From Geomonas edaphica (GTDB lineage: Bacteria; Desulfobacterota; Desulfuromonadia; Geobacterales; Geobacteraceae): a stretch of 47,873 nt of DNA. The notes beneath the pieces were generated by a model. The model did not search any database, was not told the DNA's origin, and was given only the letters and a program-made list of their open reading frames with translations. Shown one piece after another: positions 8,762 to 16,404 of this stretch. The stretch is from positions 323,745 through 371,617 of the forward strand of contig NZ_SSYB01000003.1 of assembly GCF_004917075.1 (NCBI RefSeq). Direction: 5' to 3'. Position numbers and translations under genes: made by a program. Position 1 is the first letter of the stretch, and every line of letters begins with the position of its first letter.

Positions 8762-9949
8762 CTAGAGGTCCTCCGCGGTGCTCGGCAGCACGCCGCAGGC
8801 CTCGCGCAGCTGACGTGCAACTTCCTCGGCTACGCGTCTTCCTTCCACGCCATCTCCAACGGTGATGCCGGTGCCATCACTACATTGAGCCGTGATCCGG
8901 TACAGCAGCCGCGCACAGGGGCCTGTACCGTGCGCGCCGCTTCTCACCGGCTCGACTCTCCTGACTGCAACTGCGGCGATGCGGGATGCGGGGAGGGAGA
9001 GCCCCAAGAAACGGCGTACTACGTTCAATTCACCGGCACCGGCGCTCACTTCTATGGAGTTCCCCGACAGCCAGACGGAATAGAGCAGCAGGCCACCACC
9101 GATCAACCCAAACAGAGGCAGCATGACGGCTTCCGCCCCAGGGTTCTTCACCACGATAATGACGACGCCACCCAAAAACCACGCACTGAAAAATGCGGAG
9201 AGCAAGGCGCTCTTCGCATTGCGCCGACAGGGAAATAGCAACTGCACTCCTGCGGGGTGATGTTGGATTCGGACCGTGCGGGAGGGGAGATCCATGGGGG
9301 GCTTGAGCTCGCAAGCCAGGGGAACCGCCAGTTGGGAGCGCTTAGGCCGACCATCACGCAGCACTGGTATGATGAAGCTTCGGTCGAGCTCTAAACCAGG
9401 CAGTTCCGCAGTAATCCGCACTGTCCACACATGCACGTTGCTGCTCGATAACTGATTGGCGGGAACGGCAAAGCGGAACGCGATTCTTGTGCCGGCGCCA
9501 GCAGGCATCGATGTGGCGTAGCCTCGCTCATCCCACATCAGTTCCATGTGGGTGTCATCATCTCTTTTGATGCCTCTCTCGCAGCGAAGGGAAACAAGAA
9601 AGACGTTGTCGGGGCTGTAGCGGACGGGGAGGTCGATACTCCCTCCGGCTTCGCCGCCGATCGACGCAGGAAAGGGGTCCATGTGCAGGCGGATTTCGCC
9701 GAGGTCCCGCATCTGACGCTTTTTCTTGAATGCCTGCCAGAGCAGCCGCAGCCCCACCAACGGAAACAGCAGGCCGAGTGCCGCCAACGCCTCGCCTTTG
9801 ATGAGCGCATTGAGACAGATGAAGCCGGTGGGTTGCGCGATGGCATTCCATAAGATGGCACCCCACCAGCAAAAGGCTACCTCCCGGCCGTTTGCCGGTG
9901 GTATCGCCGCATCCCCGGTCGTCGCCTGCTCGTGGTCAAACCGGATCAT
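8762..9949 (-). CDS. Truncated paralogue of the DUF3592-type membrane protein
   Basis: A 395-aa protein clearly homologous to the C-terminal two thirds of the 574-aa protein at 5803-7527. Shared stretches include IGGEAGG, ITAELPGLELDRSFIIPV and the C-terminal VAEEVARQLREACGV. It lacks the first two helices and the DUF3592 domain. It still looks expressed: ATG 9949 has GGGGGGAG seven bases upstream, and the frame is intact throughout. It has no PQQ-lipoprotein partner. Either a partial duplication that kept its function or a gene losing its front; the good start site favours the former. Confidence 0.75.
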   Translation of the reverse strand: MIRFDHEQATTGDAAIPPANGREVAFCWWGAILWNAIAQPTGFICLNALIKGEALAALGLLFPLVGLRLLWQAFKKKRQMRDLGEIRLHMDPFPASIGGEAGGSIDLPVRYSPDNVFLVSLRCERGIKRDDDTHMELMWDERGYATSMPAGAGTRIAFRFAVPANQLSSSNVHVWTVRITAELPGLELDRSFIIPVLRDGRPKRSQLAVPLACELKPPMDLPSRTVRIQHHPAGVQLLFPCRRNAKSALLSAFFSAWFLGGVVIIVVKNPGAEAVMLPLFGLIGGGLLLYSVWLSGNSIEVSAGAGELNVVRRFLGLSLPASRIAAVAVRRVEPVRSGAHGTGPCARLLYRITAQCSDGTGITVGDGVEGRRVAEEVARQLREACGVLPSTAEDL

Positions 9950-10110
9950 GAAAAGGCTCCCCCCTGAACCAGATTTTTTCCTACAAGTCTTTTAATTCTT
10001 TTTCATTTTCCTGTCAAAGAATATCTAAATATTCAGTTATAAACCCCAACCAATTTGGCCGGGCAAAGAAAAACTGACATCCTTAAGCAGCAAAGCAAAC
10101 AGGAGACAAA

Positions 10111-10120
10111 GTGCTATAGT
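10111..10120 (+). promoter_or_regulatory. Extended -10 promoter candidate
   Basis: GTGCTATAGT contains TG, one base, then TATAGT (10115-10120), an extended -10 box about 45 bases before the reductase start. No good -35 is seen at the expected distance, which is usual for extended -10 promoters. Confidence 0.4.
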
Positions 10121-10164
10121 CATATCTGCGGTCGATGTCTCAACAATCACAGGAGGAATTGAAG

Positions 10165-10719
10165 ATGGGTCAACACCAGATTGGAGTAATCGTGGGGAGT
10201 CTGCGTCGGGATTCCATCAACAGAAAGCTTGCCAATGCGCTGGTAAAGCTGGGCCCTGCGGAGTTCTCTTTCAAGTTTTTGGAAATAGGTGACCTGCCGC
10301 TCTACAATCAGGATGATGATGACAAGCAGGCCCAGTCGGTGGTCCGACTCAAGAGCGAAGTAAAAGGATGCTCCGGTCTCATCTTCGTGACGCCGGAATA
10401 CAACCGCTCCATGCCGAGCGCGCTTAAAAACGCCCTCGACAACGCCTCGCGCCCCTACGGGACGAGCGTCTGGACCGGCAAACCGACCGGCATCCTCGGG
10501 GCATCCATCGGACAAATTGGTTCCGCTATGGCACAGCAGCACCTGCGCAACACGCTCGCCTACCTAGATGCACCGACCATGGGGCAACCCGAGGTGTTCA
10601 TCCAGGTGAAGGATGGCTTCTTCGACGGGGATGGGAACATCGCACCCCCCGACACCGTGAAGTTCCTGCAGGGGTGGATGGACCGCTACGTCCAGTGGGT
10701 GAAGCGGCACGCAGAGTAA
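10165..10719 (+). CDS. NADPH-dependent FMN reductase family protein
   Basis: A 184-aa flavodoxin-fold protein. GSLRRDSINRKLANAL near the N-terminus is the FMN-phosphate loop, and PEYNRSMPSALKNALDNASRP is the family signature of the ChrR/YieF-like NAD(P)H:FMN/quinone/chromate reductases. The likely role is cytosolic two-electron reduction of quinones or metals, limiting oxidative stress. ATG 10165 follows AGGAGG (10151-10156) by eight bases, so the upstream in-frame ATG at 10135 is not the start. It is monocistronic, closed by a strong terminator. Confidence 0.9.
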   Translation: MGQHQIGVIVGSLRRDSINRKLANALVKLGPAEFSFKFLEIGDLPLYNQDDDDKQAQSVVRLKSEVKGCSGLIFVTPEYNRSMPSALKNALDNASRPYGTSVWTGKPTGILGASIGQIGSAMAQQHLRNTLAYLDAPTMGQPEVFIQVKDGFFDGDGNIAPPDTVKFLQGWMDRYVQWVKRHAE

Positions 10720-10749
10720 ACCTGTGACAAATAATAATATGGCGCAGAG

Positions 10750-10787
10750 AAGAAGGCCCCTGTCGTATAGCCGGGGGCCTTCTTGTT
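10750..10787 (+). terminator. Intrinsic terminator after the FMN reductase
   Basis: An 11-bp perfect stem (10750-10760 with 10774-10784, AAGAAGGCCCC) with a 13-base loop is followed by a short T-rich tail (TTGTT). Confidence 0.8.
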
Positions 10788-10845
10788 CCAGATGTGTGAC
10801 TCAAAGCCTCGGACTCGACTAGCAGGTTCCCTTTTACGGGTAAAC

Positions 10846-11205
10846 ATGCTATTAATGAGCGCCGAGAACTCTATGAGAAGTGACCGCATCCCCCATATTC
10901 GCCCCCAGATTCTGGTGATACTCCTGGTCGTCCTGTCCCTGTTCTGTGCAGGCGCACGGGTGCCCGACCTCTCGCGCCCCTATCGCCCCAAGCCGCTACA
11001 TCGCGTCACCTTTGAACTCCAGCAGAAGAATCTTTCCAGCCAGCTTAAGCAGCACCACGACCTGGTCGCCGTGTTGCCGAAGGTGGTCGAGGCCGTTGCC
11101 GTCACCTGTTACGGCGCCGTTGTCGAGTCCACCCCAACGCTGCACCGCTCCCCCGCCGTCATCCCTCACTCCGGCCGTGCCCCTCCTGAACAACTCCAAG
11201 GCTGA
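10846..11205 (+). CDS. Hypothetical protein with N-terminal membrane anchor
   Basis: About 119 aa if translated from ATG 10846; later ATGs at 10855 and 10873 are alternatives and none has a clear ribosome site. One hydrophobic segment (ILVILLVVLSLFCAG) could be a signal or anchor. The rest is basic and proline-rich with no recognised domain. Codon use is reasonable but the composition is not distinctive. I do not recognise it and hold it only weakly as a gene. Confidence 0.35.
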   Translation: MLLMSAENSMRSDRIPHIRPQILVILLVVLSLFCAGARVPDLSRPYRPKPLHRVTFELQQKNLSSQLKQHHDLVAVLPKVVEAVAVTCYGAVVESTPTLHRSPAVIPHSGRAPPEQLQG

Positions 11206-11323
11206 TCCACACTGACAATTCGCATCCTACGCCGCCAACGTCGGTAAAGGAAATGCCGGCTCACGCCACGGCACCGGCACAGTACCCGAATGCGCCACGC
11301 ACAGCGCTTGGATCATCGCGTCC

Positions 11324-11390
11324 GCGGCCTAAGGGCCGCATGCGCGCGTTAAGCGCCCGAGCCGCGTAGGTGCACCTCTGCGTGGTGCAC
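11324..11390. other. Cluster of three hairpins upstream of the CHAP-like gene
   Basis: In a 270-bp GC-rich stretch without a credible gene, three inverted repeats follow each other: GCGGCC/GGCCGC (11324-11329 with 11334-11339), a short GCGC/GCGC hairpin near 11344-11356, and GTGCACC/GGTGCAC (11370-11376 with 11384-11390). None has a T-run, so they are not simple terminators. Possibly a structured leader; no known RNA family is recognised. Confidence 0.4.
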
Positions 11391-11476
11391 TGCTCCCGCC
11401 ATGTTGCCTGCCGGGGCGGCCGAGCCAACGTCTGCGCATCTCCTGCGCTGGACGGCAAAGCTTTATGGAGAACCGC

Positions 11477-12064
11477 ATGAAAAGCAGTATTTTGATCTTT
11501 CTTTTTCTGATGATTTTTCTGATGACTTTCGGCATTCGGACCTCTCATGCCGCCTGCAACTGCGAGGACTGGATGGACCGGGGAGGATATTGCGTCGATT
11601 ACGTCAAGTCGAGGATTCCCTCGTTTCCCATACCGATGCGTGACGACATGCCCACCCTCAGGAACGCGGAGGTCACCGAGGTCACCGAGGGAGACGTCGC
11701 CATTTTCACCATAAAGAGCTACTGGCATGTGGCTTATGTGGAGAGGGTGCACCGCAACGCACAGGGCGAACCGATATCGATAGATGTGAGTGAGATGAAC
11801 TTCGGCGACGAGCCGACCTTCCAAGAATTCAGGTCCAAGTGGAGATCGGCGAGCAGGGAGGAGTGGAACAGGGCGCTTTGTTGCGGCATTACCGACAACT
11901 ACGACGAGATCACCACACGTAAGAACGTGGATATAGCGACGGTGCGCCAGATTTGGTCCCCCGACGATGCCGCGCGTGAAGACACTGCGCGGGGCCGTCT
12001 CAAGGCGCTCATGGGAAGGGTAAAGGAAGTAATCAACCGCTTCTACGACCTTGCGGATATCTAG
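11477..12064 (+). CDS. Secreted CHAP-like cysteine amidase/peptidase domain protein
   Basis: A 195-aa protein with a signal peptide (hydrophobic ILIFLFLMIFLMTFG, cleavage after about SHA). The mature part opens with CNCEDW and GGYCVDYVKSR, then has SYWHVAYVERV and ISIDVSEMNFGDE. That order of Cys in a CV-YV context, His in HVAYVE, then an E/D-x-N motif is what CHAP-type peptidoglycan amidases show. The C-terminal 60 residues are helical and unassigned. I chose ATG 11477 because GGAG lies six bases before it, rather than ATG 11465. Peptidoglycan as substrate is inferred. Confidence 0.65.
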   Translation: MKSSILIFLFLMIFLMTFGIRTSHAACNCEDWMDRGGYCVDYVKSRIPSFPIPMRDDMPTLRNAEVTEVTEGDVAIFTIKSYWHVAYVERVHRNAQGEPISIDVSEMNFGDEPTFQEFRSKWRSASREEWNRALCCGITDNYDEITTRKNVDIATVRQIWSPDDAAREDTARGRLKALMGRVKEVINRFYDLADI

Positions 12065-12135
12065 TGGAAAGTGGCGTGGCGAGATGGGAACGGCGTAACG
12101 AGCTTTCCGTTACGACGACCGGGCCTGCAGCGGGC

Positions 12136-12873
12136 TCAAATGACGCGTTTTGCCCCCAAGTACCGGGAGCTGTAGTAGTCGCTATTCATGTCGGAGACGG
12201 TGACTTCTCCTCTCCCGGATGATGCGTGGATCATCTTGCCGTCGCCAAGATAGATGCCGACGTGCGACGGATAAGAGGCGTAGGTCTGAAAAAAGACCAG
12301 GTCGCCCTTTTGGAGGTCGCCCGGGGCGACATTGCTGCCAACGGTGATCTGTTCGCGCGCCGTCCTGGGGAGGTTTATGTGATGAGCCTGGAAGACCTGC
12401 TGGACGAAGCTCGAGCAGTCAATGCCGCTCGCCCCTTCCCCGCCGAAAAGGTAAGGGGTGCCGAGGAACTCCGCGGCAGTCTGGCTGATGCCGTCAGCCT
12501 CGGCGTCTCGTGTCGTAGAAGTTGCCGGCATCGACGCCGTCCACTCCTGCGCTTCCGCCGTCTCCAACGCCGCGGTACTACGCATTTGCCTGCCGGGTAT
12601 CTGGTCGAGCCCCTGCAGGAGCGCAGCAATGGCCCGCTCGCTCTGGGTGGCAGTATCTTGGCGATCGCCGGACAGGGCAAGGGTACTTTGCATCATCTGG
12701 ATACGGAGGAGTTCTGCCGCGGTCTGCGGCGATACCGACTTCGCCTCTTCGGGGGCGCTCATCGACTGTAGCAGGGACTGGAAGTCCGTAGTGACGGGGT
12801 CGTTCTTCTTCTGTAAGCGGACATCACGCGGCGATGCGGGCACGGCCTGTGTCTGCAGCGGGTTGATTGCCAT
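12136..12873 (-). CDS. NlpC/P60 (C40) family peptidase
   Basis: A 245-aa protein. Residues about 128-245 are an NlpC/P60 domain: GTPYLFGGEGASGIDCSSFVQ carries the catalytic Cys, SHVGIYLGDGKMIHASS carries the catalytic His, and LQKGDLVFF is the usual strand. Such enzymes cut stem peptides of peptidoglycan. The first 125 residues are low-complexity and glutamine-rich with no signal peptide, recalling flagellar or cytoplasm-start hydrolases exported by another route. No flagellar genes are nearby. It converges with the CHAP-like gene, leaving 71 bp between the stops. Confidence 0.85.
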   Translation of the reverse strand: MAINPLQTQAVPASPRDVRLQKKNDPVTTDFQSLLQSMSAPEEAKSVSPQTAAELLRIQMMQSTLALSGDRQDTATQSERAIAALLQGLDQIPGRQMRSTAALETAEAQEWTASMPATSTTRDAEADGISQTAAEFLGTPYLFGGEGASGIDCSSFVQQVFQAHHINLPRTAREQITVGSNVAPGDLQKGDLVFFQTYASYPSHVGIYLGDGKMIHASSGRGEVTVSDMNSDYYSSRYLGAKRVI

Positions 12874-13086
12874 TCATTTTTCCCATTCGGCCGGGTCCGC
12901 ACGTGGGAGACTCAGCCGGTTTTTTTGACGCGGAGTCAACGCTCCGTCACCGACAAAGGTGTTCGGAGCCATAATCTACCGGTTTTGCCGGCGAAAGTGA
13001 TCGGTTCCGCGTCAGGTATTGCAATTTGGTAGCCAACTTGGCCTGGGGAAAAGTGCTATTGATTGGCGGGAATAGTGAACGGGGTT

Positions 13087-13293
13087 TCAGTCGCCGAAGG
13101 CTTCGCTGTCGAAAATCTCTTGGGACTCGCGTGAGGCCTTTACCACGGTCCCCCGGTACAGTATGTACTGTCTGTGGCAAGCGCATGAGTATGACAGTTT
13201 CACACTCCAGTGAGACTGGACGTAACCCGGATATTCGTTGCGCAGGCCGCACTCGCAGGTGAACCCGCTTTCGTCGTGCTCTATGTCAGCCAT
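13087..13293 (-). CDS. Small cysteine-rich protein, unknown function
   Basis: A 68-aa protein with FTCECGLRNEYPG and, 20 residues later, YSCACHRQY: two CxC pairs that could bind one zinc ion. Function is unknown. I chose ATG 13293 because GGAGGAAGTC lies directly upstream; a longer frame from 13335 has no such site. The gene stands alone. Confidence 0.65.
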   Translation of the reverse strand: MADIEHDESGFTCECGLRNEYPGYVQSHWSVKLSYSCACHRQYILYRGTVVKASRESQEIFDSEAFGD

Positions 13294-13640
13294 GACTTCC
13301 TCCAGCCTGCCACCACAAAAGAATGAAGAAACCAAAGAGATACTATCGTGCCGGCATTTATCCTTCTGGTATATGAATCATATTACTAGAGACAGTGCGG
13401 ATAAGTCCCATTAAAAGCGATGACTTTTTCCGTATACGATTCTATGCGCCCTCCTTCGAAAGTCAACTTCGCCGCTCCAAAATGACAGGAATTTTGTACC
13501 TGTCCACTTCGGATCATCCCGTCGTCCCGCACCCGTTTCTGTAGACAAAAGGCCATTGCTTTACCATATGCAATTAGGGTAATGTATTCAGGCTCCTACA
13601 TAAAGGGTTCCCTCTGTGGGTGCTCTCATACCGACCGATA
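13294..13640. other. Non-coding stretch with a candidate promoter for the riboswitch transcript
   Basis: Between the small cysteine-rich gene and the riboswitch, no coding signal is seen. TTGCTT (13556-13561) and TAATGT (13580-13585) with an 18-base spacer are the best sigma-70-like pair and would start the riboswitch transcript roughly 50 bases before the aptamer. The rest holds nothing I recognise. Confidence 0.4.
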
Positions 13641-13716
13641 CACGACAATACTAAACCATCCGCGAGGGTGGGGCGGAAAGCCCATTGGGTCTCATGCAGA
13701 CAGCCGGGTTGCCGAA
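13641..13716 (+). ncRNA. GEMM-I riboswitch aptamer, probable cGAMP (GEMM-Ib) class
   Basis: The stretch matches the GEMM-I consensus closely. AAACC is followed by a P2 helix (13656-13661 with 13666-13671) capped by a GCGA tetraloop, then the receptor-side GGCGGAAAGCC. A P3 helix (GTCT/AGAC, 13689-13692 with 13698-13701) and the closing AGCCGGGTTGCCG follow. The base aligned to G20 of the Vibrio c-di-GMP aptamer is A (13650). In Geobacter, that G-to-A change marks the GEMM-Ib class, known to bind 3',3'-cGAMP. The closing helix is short (13643-13648 with 13709-13714, one mismatch). It lies 72 bases before the 693-aa gene, on the same strand. Confidence 0.93.
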
Positions 13717-13746
13717 ATATCATTTATAAGGCGACGCGGTTTTTTT
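13704..13746 (+). terminator. Riboswitch expression platform: terminator overlapping the aptamer
   Basis: CCGGGTTGCC (13704-13713), the 3' strand of the aptamer, can pair with GGCGACGCGG (13730-13739): nine of ten pairs with one G-G mismatch, directly followed by seven Ts (13740-13746). Terminator and aptamer cannot form together, so ligand binding should prevent termination. That makes it an ON switch, as established for other Geobacter GEMM-I switches. Confidence 0.8.
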
Positions 13747-13787
13747 CATTCGGTAACCGATAATTTCATACGGGTACTGGAGGTCTC

Positions 13788-15869
13788 ATGCTGGCACTGG
13801 ATAGCACCATCGGCTGTATCGAAGTCGCGGAGTCCGAGGTCCTCGACCTATTTCGCTCCGCCCCCGTCACCAGAAGTTCCTCGCCTGGCTCCCGGCCCGA
13901 ATCGATGGAAGCGCACGTTTGCGCCCTAAGGAAGAAGACGCTGGTCAAGGTCTATCTCGCCTTTGTCGTCAATGACCGCAAGGTCTTCGTCTATACGACT
14001 TCCGGAAAGGGGACAAGCGAAGCCGAATACTCTCGTGACCTGGAAGAGGCTCTGGAGTGTGCCAAGGGCATGGGCTTTTCACCTGAGCGCGTAGACCTAA
14101 GCTACAGTCCCGCCATGCGCGAGGTAGTCGTACGCAACTCGAAGATCTTACGCCTCCCCGGGGCTAAGGGGGCAGCCGCGTTAAAACAGGGGCTGGCCGG
14201 AGCGCCCACCCTTCCAATCGCCCAGAAGACTTTGGTAAAGGACACACCGCAGTCCACAACACCCCCCTCTACACTCCTCTCTCCTACCATACCGGTACCA
14301 CCGGCATCCCGACCAGAAGCATCGGAGCCAGTCAATCAGTCGAAGACCGAGGCGAGCAAGGCGCACCAGGCCCTCCTAGCTGAGCGCGACACCCTTAACA
14401 CCCAGTTGCAACAGCTCTCCTTCCAACGCCAGCAGGACGCTGAAGAACTATCCACGGCAAGAAAGGCTTGCGCCGCCCTGACCGCGGAGAAAGAGGCAAT
14501 CCTTAGTCAAGCAAGGCAGGCAGAGGAGGAGCTTCGCGCAAAGGAAGTCCAGACAGCCCGGGCGCTTAACGAGGCGGCCGATCTGGCGACGCGGCTCGAT
14601 GAACTGACGCGGCAGCACGCCCGCACGGAGCATGAGCACGAGGCCATGGTGGAGAACCTGGCCCAGGCCAGACAGGATCTGGCGCAGCTTGCCGAAGAGC
14701 GCGAAACGGCACTCGAGTCGGAACGAAAAGTAGGGGCACTGCAGCGTGAGACGGCCGCGAAGCTGGAAGAGGCCCACCGGGAGATCGCACGGCTCAGGCG
14801 GGAGAGTGAGGATGCGTCACAGCGGTTGACCACTCTGACGCAGGAGAAGGAAGCTCTGGATCAGGAATTCGCTGAATTGCACCGTGTCCTCTCCGAAGCG
14901 AGAGCGGAACAGGATGCCGCACAGGAGCGTGCCGCCGTGCCGGAGGAGCAGAAAGCGACCGCCGAGGCGGGATCCGAAGACCTGCGCGGAGAAATCCAAC
15001 GGCTTGGCAATGAAAGGGATGATGCTCTAAGGCACGCCGCGGCCTCGGAAGAAAAGCTAAGCTTCACCGAGACTGAACTGGCCGATCTGCGTAGGGAACT
15101 GGAACGGGTCCAGGCGGAACGCGATCAGGCCCTTAGGCCAACGGCTGCACCGCACGTGGAAGAGAGCCCCGCCGATAACTGGCCTTACCGGCCGCACATC
15201 GAGTCCCCCAAGGTGCAGCAAAAGGACGAAGGGACGCGGCAAGTTCCTCTCCCCCTTCCCCCGAACCCGGCCTTCAGCGAAGTGGTGCGCTTCGAGGAAT
15301 TCGATGTCCCGCAGCAGCGTGAGCATGACTGGTCCGCATCGCACCCCTCAAGTGGCGCTTCGACAGACGCCGATCCAGAGTTCCCGCCGCCCGGCCAGGA
15401 GGAGCCTTTCTTCCTCCCCTTGGGCGAGCTTGCAGGGGGCGGCTTCGCATCCGGAGCAGACGACGGGGCACCGGTTCTGTTCATACTGGAAAGCGGCCTC
15501 TCGGTCATTGAAGTGCGGAGTGCGGAGGACGTGCTGGAACTGCACCAGTCCATCAACAATGCCTATCTATCGCCGGAAGGAACCGGAGGCCAGGAAAACT
15601 GCCGGGGGTATATCTGCTGTTTGCGCAAAGGGGAGACGAAAGAGGTCTTCGCGGCGATCTATGGAACGCAGAGCAAGCGGACCAGGGTCTACCTCCCTGA
15701 AGAGCAGCCGCACGATGACGACTCATATGCGAGAACGGTGAGAGGGGCCATCTGTTTTACCGAGGATGTCGGCTTGATGATGGAGCCGGTACCGCTTGAT
15801 GCATCACCCGCTAAAAGGGTGGAGCGTCTCAAGCGATGCCCGGCTCTGCGTTTGAAGGAACCTGCCTGA
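13788..15869 (+). CDS. Riboswitch-controlled coiled-coil protein with duplicated terminal domains
   Basis: A 693-aa protein with no signal peptide. Residues 1-125 and about 562-690 are two copies of one unrecognised domain, sharing IEV near the start, VCALRKK / ICCLRKG, a Y-R-x(3)-A helix, GFSPERVDL / GLMMEPVPL, SPA and a final LRL. Between them, residues about 185-450 are a long charged coiled coil (repeated LEEA, LAEERE, LTQEKEAL patterns), then a proline- and acid-rich linker to 560. This suggests a cytoplasmic rod with the same binding module at both ends. Function is unknown. ATG 13788 has GGAGG four bases upstream. Expression should be switched on by the GEMM-I ligand. Confidence 0.85.
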   Translation: MLALDSTIGCIEVAESEVLDLFRSAPVTRSSSPGSRPESMEAHVCALRKKTLVKVYLAFVVNDRKVFVYTTSGKGTSEAEYSRDLEEALECAKGMGFSPERVDLSYSPAMREVVVRNSKILRLPGAKGAAALKQGLAGAPTLPIAQKTLVKDTPQSTTPPSTLLSPTIPVPPASRPEASEPVNQSKTEASKAHQALLAERDTLNTQLQQLSFQRQQDAEELSTARKACAALTAEKEAILSQARQAEEELRAKEVQTARALNEAADLATRLDELTRQHARTEHEHEAMVENLAQARQDLAQLAEERETALESERKVGALQRETAAKLEEAHREIARLRRESEDASQRLTTLTQEKEALDQEFAELHRVLSEARAEQDAAQERAAVPEEQKATAEAGSEDLRGEIQRLGNERDDALRHAAASEEKLSFTETELADLRRELERVQAERDQALRPTAAPHVEESPADNWPYRPHIESPKVQQKDEGTRQVPLPLPPNPAFSEVVRFEEFDVPQQREHDWSASHPSSGASTDADPEFPPPGQEEPFFLPLGELAGGGFASGADDGAPVLFILESGLSVIEVRSAEDVLELHQSINNAYLSPEGTGGQENCRGYICCLRKGETKEVFAAIYGTQSKRTRVYLPEEQPHDDDSYARTVRGAICFTEDVGLMMEPVPLDASPAKRVERLKRCPALRLKEPA

Positions 15870-15871
15870 AG

Positions 15872-16087
15872 CTAGGACTGCAGATTTCTCTTGAAAAGGA
15901 AGTCGCTCCACCGCTCCCCTGATCTGGTAAGGGGTTGCTGCGATTTTCTGATCGGATCACGCCCGATTTCAACCCATCCCGAGGACCTCAGAAAGGCGAT
16001 GATTTTCCTCTCCCGGATTAGGTAGTCCAGCATATAAGAAGGGACATTCTTCTCTTCTCCGTTTTCAAAAATCACCGTAATACCCAT
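15872..16087 (-). CDS. GSU3473-family small protein
   Basis: A 71-aa protein with the Geobacter family pattern: a beta hairpin (ITVIFENGEEKNVPSYMLDYLI), then RKIIAFLRSSGWVEIGRDPIRK. The family is widespread in Geobacteraceae and has no known function that I can state. I chose ATG 16087, ten bases after AGGAG; the GTG at 16096 is too close to that site. It converges with the 693-aa coiled-coil gene, whose stop is 2 bp away. Confidence 0.85.
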   Translation of the reverse strand: MGITVIFENGEEKNVPSYMLDYLIRERKIIAFLRSSGWVEIGRDPIRKSQQPLTRSGERWSDFLFKRNLQS

Positions 16088-16300
16088 TTCTAACACGCTC
16101 CTTTGTAACCGGTGAAACTCCTCCCGCCTCCTTCCTCATGAATCATTCTCATCGACCAGTGTCATTCTAGCCTACTCCGGCTATCTATTCAACAGGACAT
16201 CGTCTTCTACGATACCACGCATCGCCCACCCCAATAACCACAGATTGTCCCTCCGCTCACGCGCCCTCTTTTGAGCTCCCAAAAAACCGCCTCAAACCGC

Positions 16301-16328
16301 TTGCCATTTCATGAACAACTGCTAAGTT
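16301..16328 (+). promoter_or_regulatory. Sigma-70-like promoter candidate for locus 1
   Basis: TTGCCA (16301-16306) and TAAGTT (16323-16328) are separated by 16 bases, about 40 bases before the leader frame. The fit is moderate. An activator-dependent or alternative-sigma promoter is not excluded. Confidence 0.4.
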
Positions 16329-16374
16329 TCTTCACTGTGTTTGAAATCACTAATAAAACTGAGGAGGTGCTCAC

Positions 16375-16404
16375 ATGAACGTGACGGTCTATGACAGCTC
16401 ATAA
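16375..16404 (+). CDS. Possible 9-codon leader peptide upstream of the decaheme gene
   Basis: ATG at 16375 opens MNVTVYDSS and stops at TAA 16402-16404. It is preceded by GAGGAGGTG (16361-16369), as strong a ribosome site as any in the window. It ends 71 bases before the decaheme start. The peptide has no run of a single amino acid, so classic attenuation is not indicated. It may load ribosomes to shield the leader mRNA, or be chance. Confidence 0.4.
   Translation: MNVTVYDSS

Noticed and set aside
12092..12118. CGTAACG/CGTTACG hairpin between the CHAP-like and NlpC/P60 genes as a terminator
   Set aside because: The stem is only seven pairs and no T-run follows on either strand, so I do not call it.
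12917..12950. T-run next to an inverted repeat downstream of the small cysteine-rich gene
   Set aside because: The T-run is on the wrong side of the hairpin for either strand, so it does not form a terminator.
13582..13929. A 115-codon plus-strand frame overlapping the riboswitch
   Set aside because: It runs through the aptamer and terminator in another frame and has no ribosome site; the RNA structure explains the sequence.
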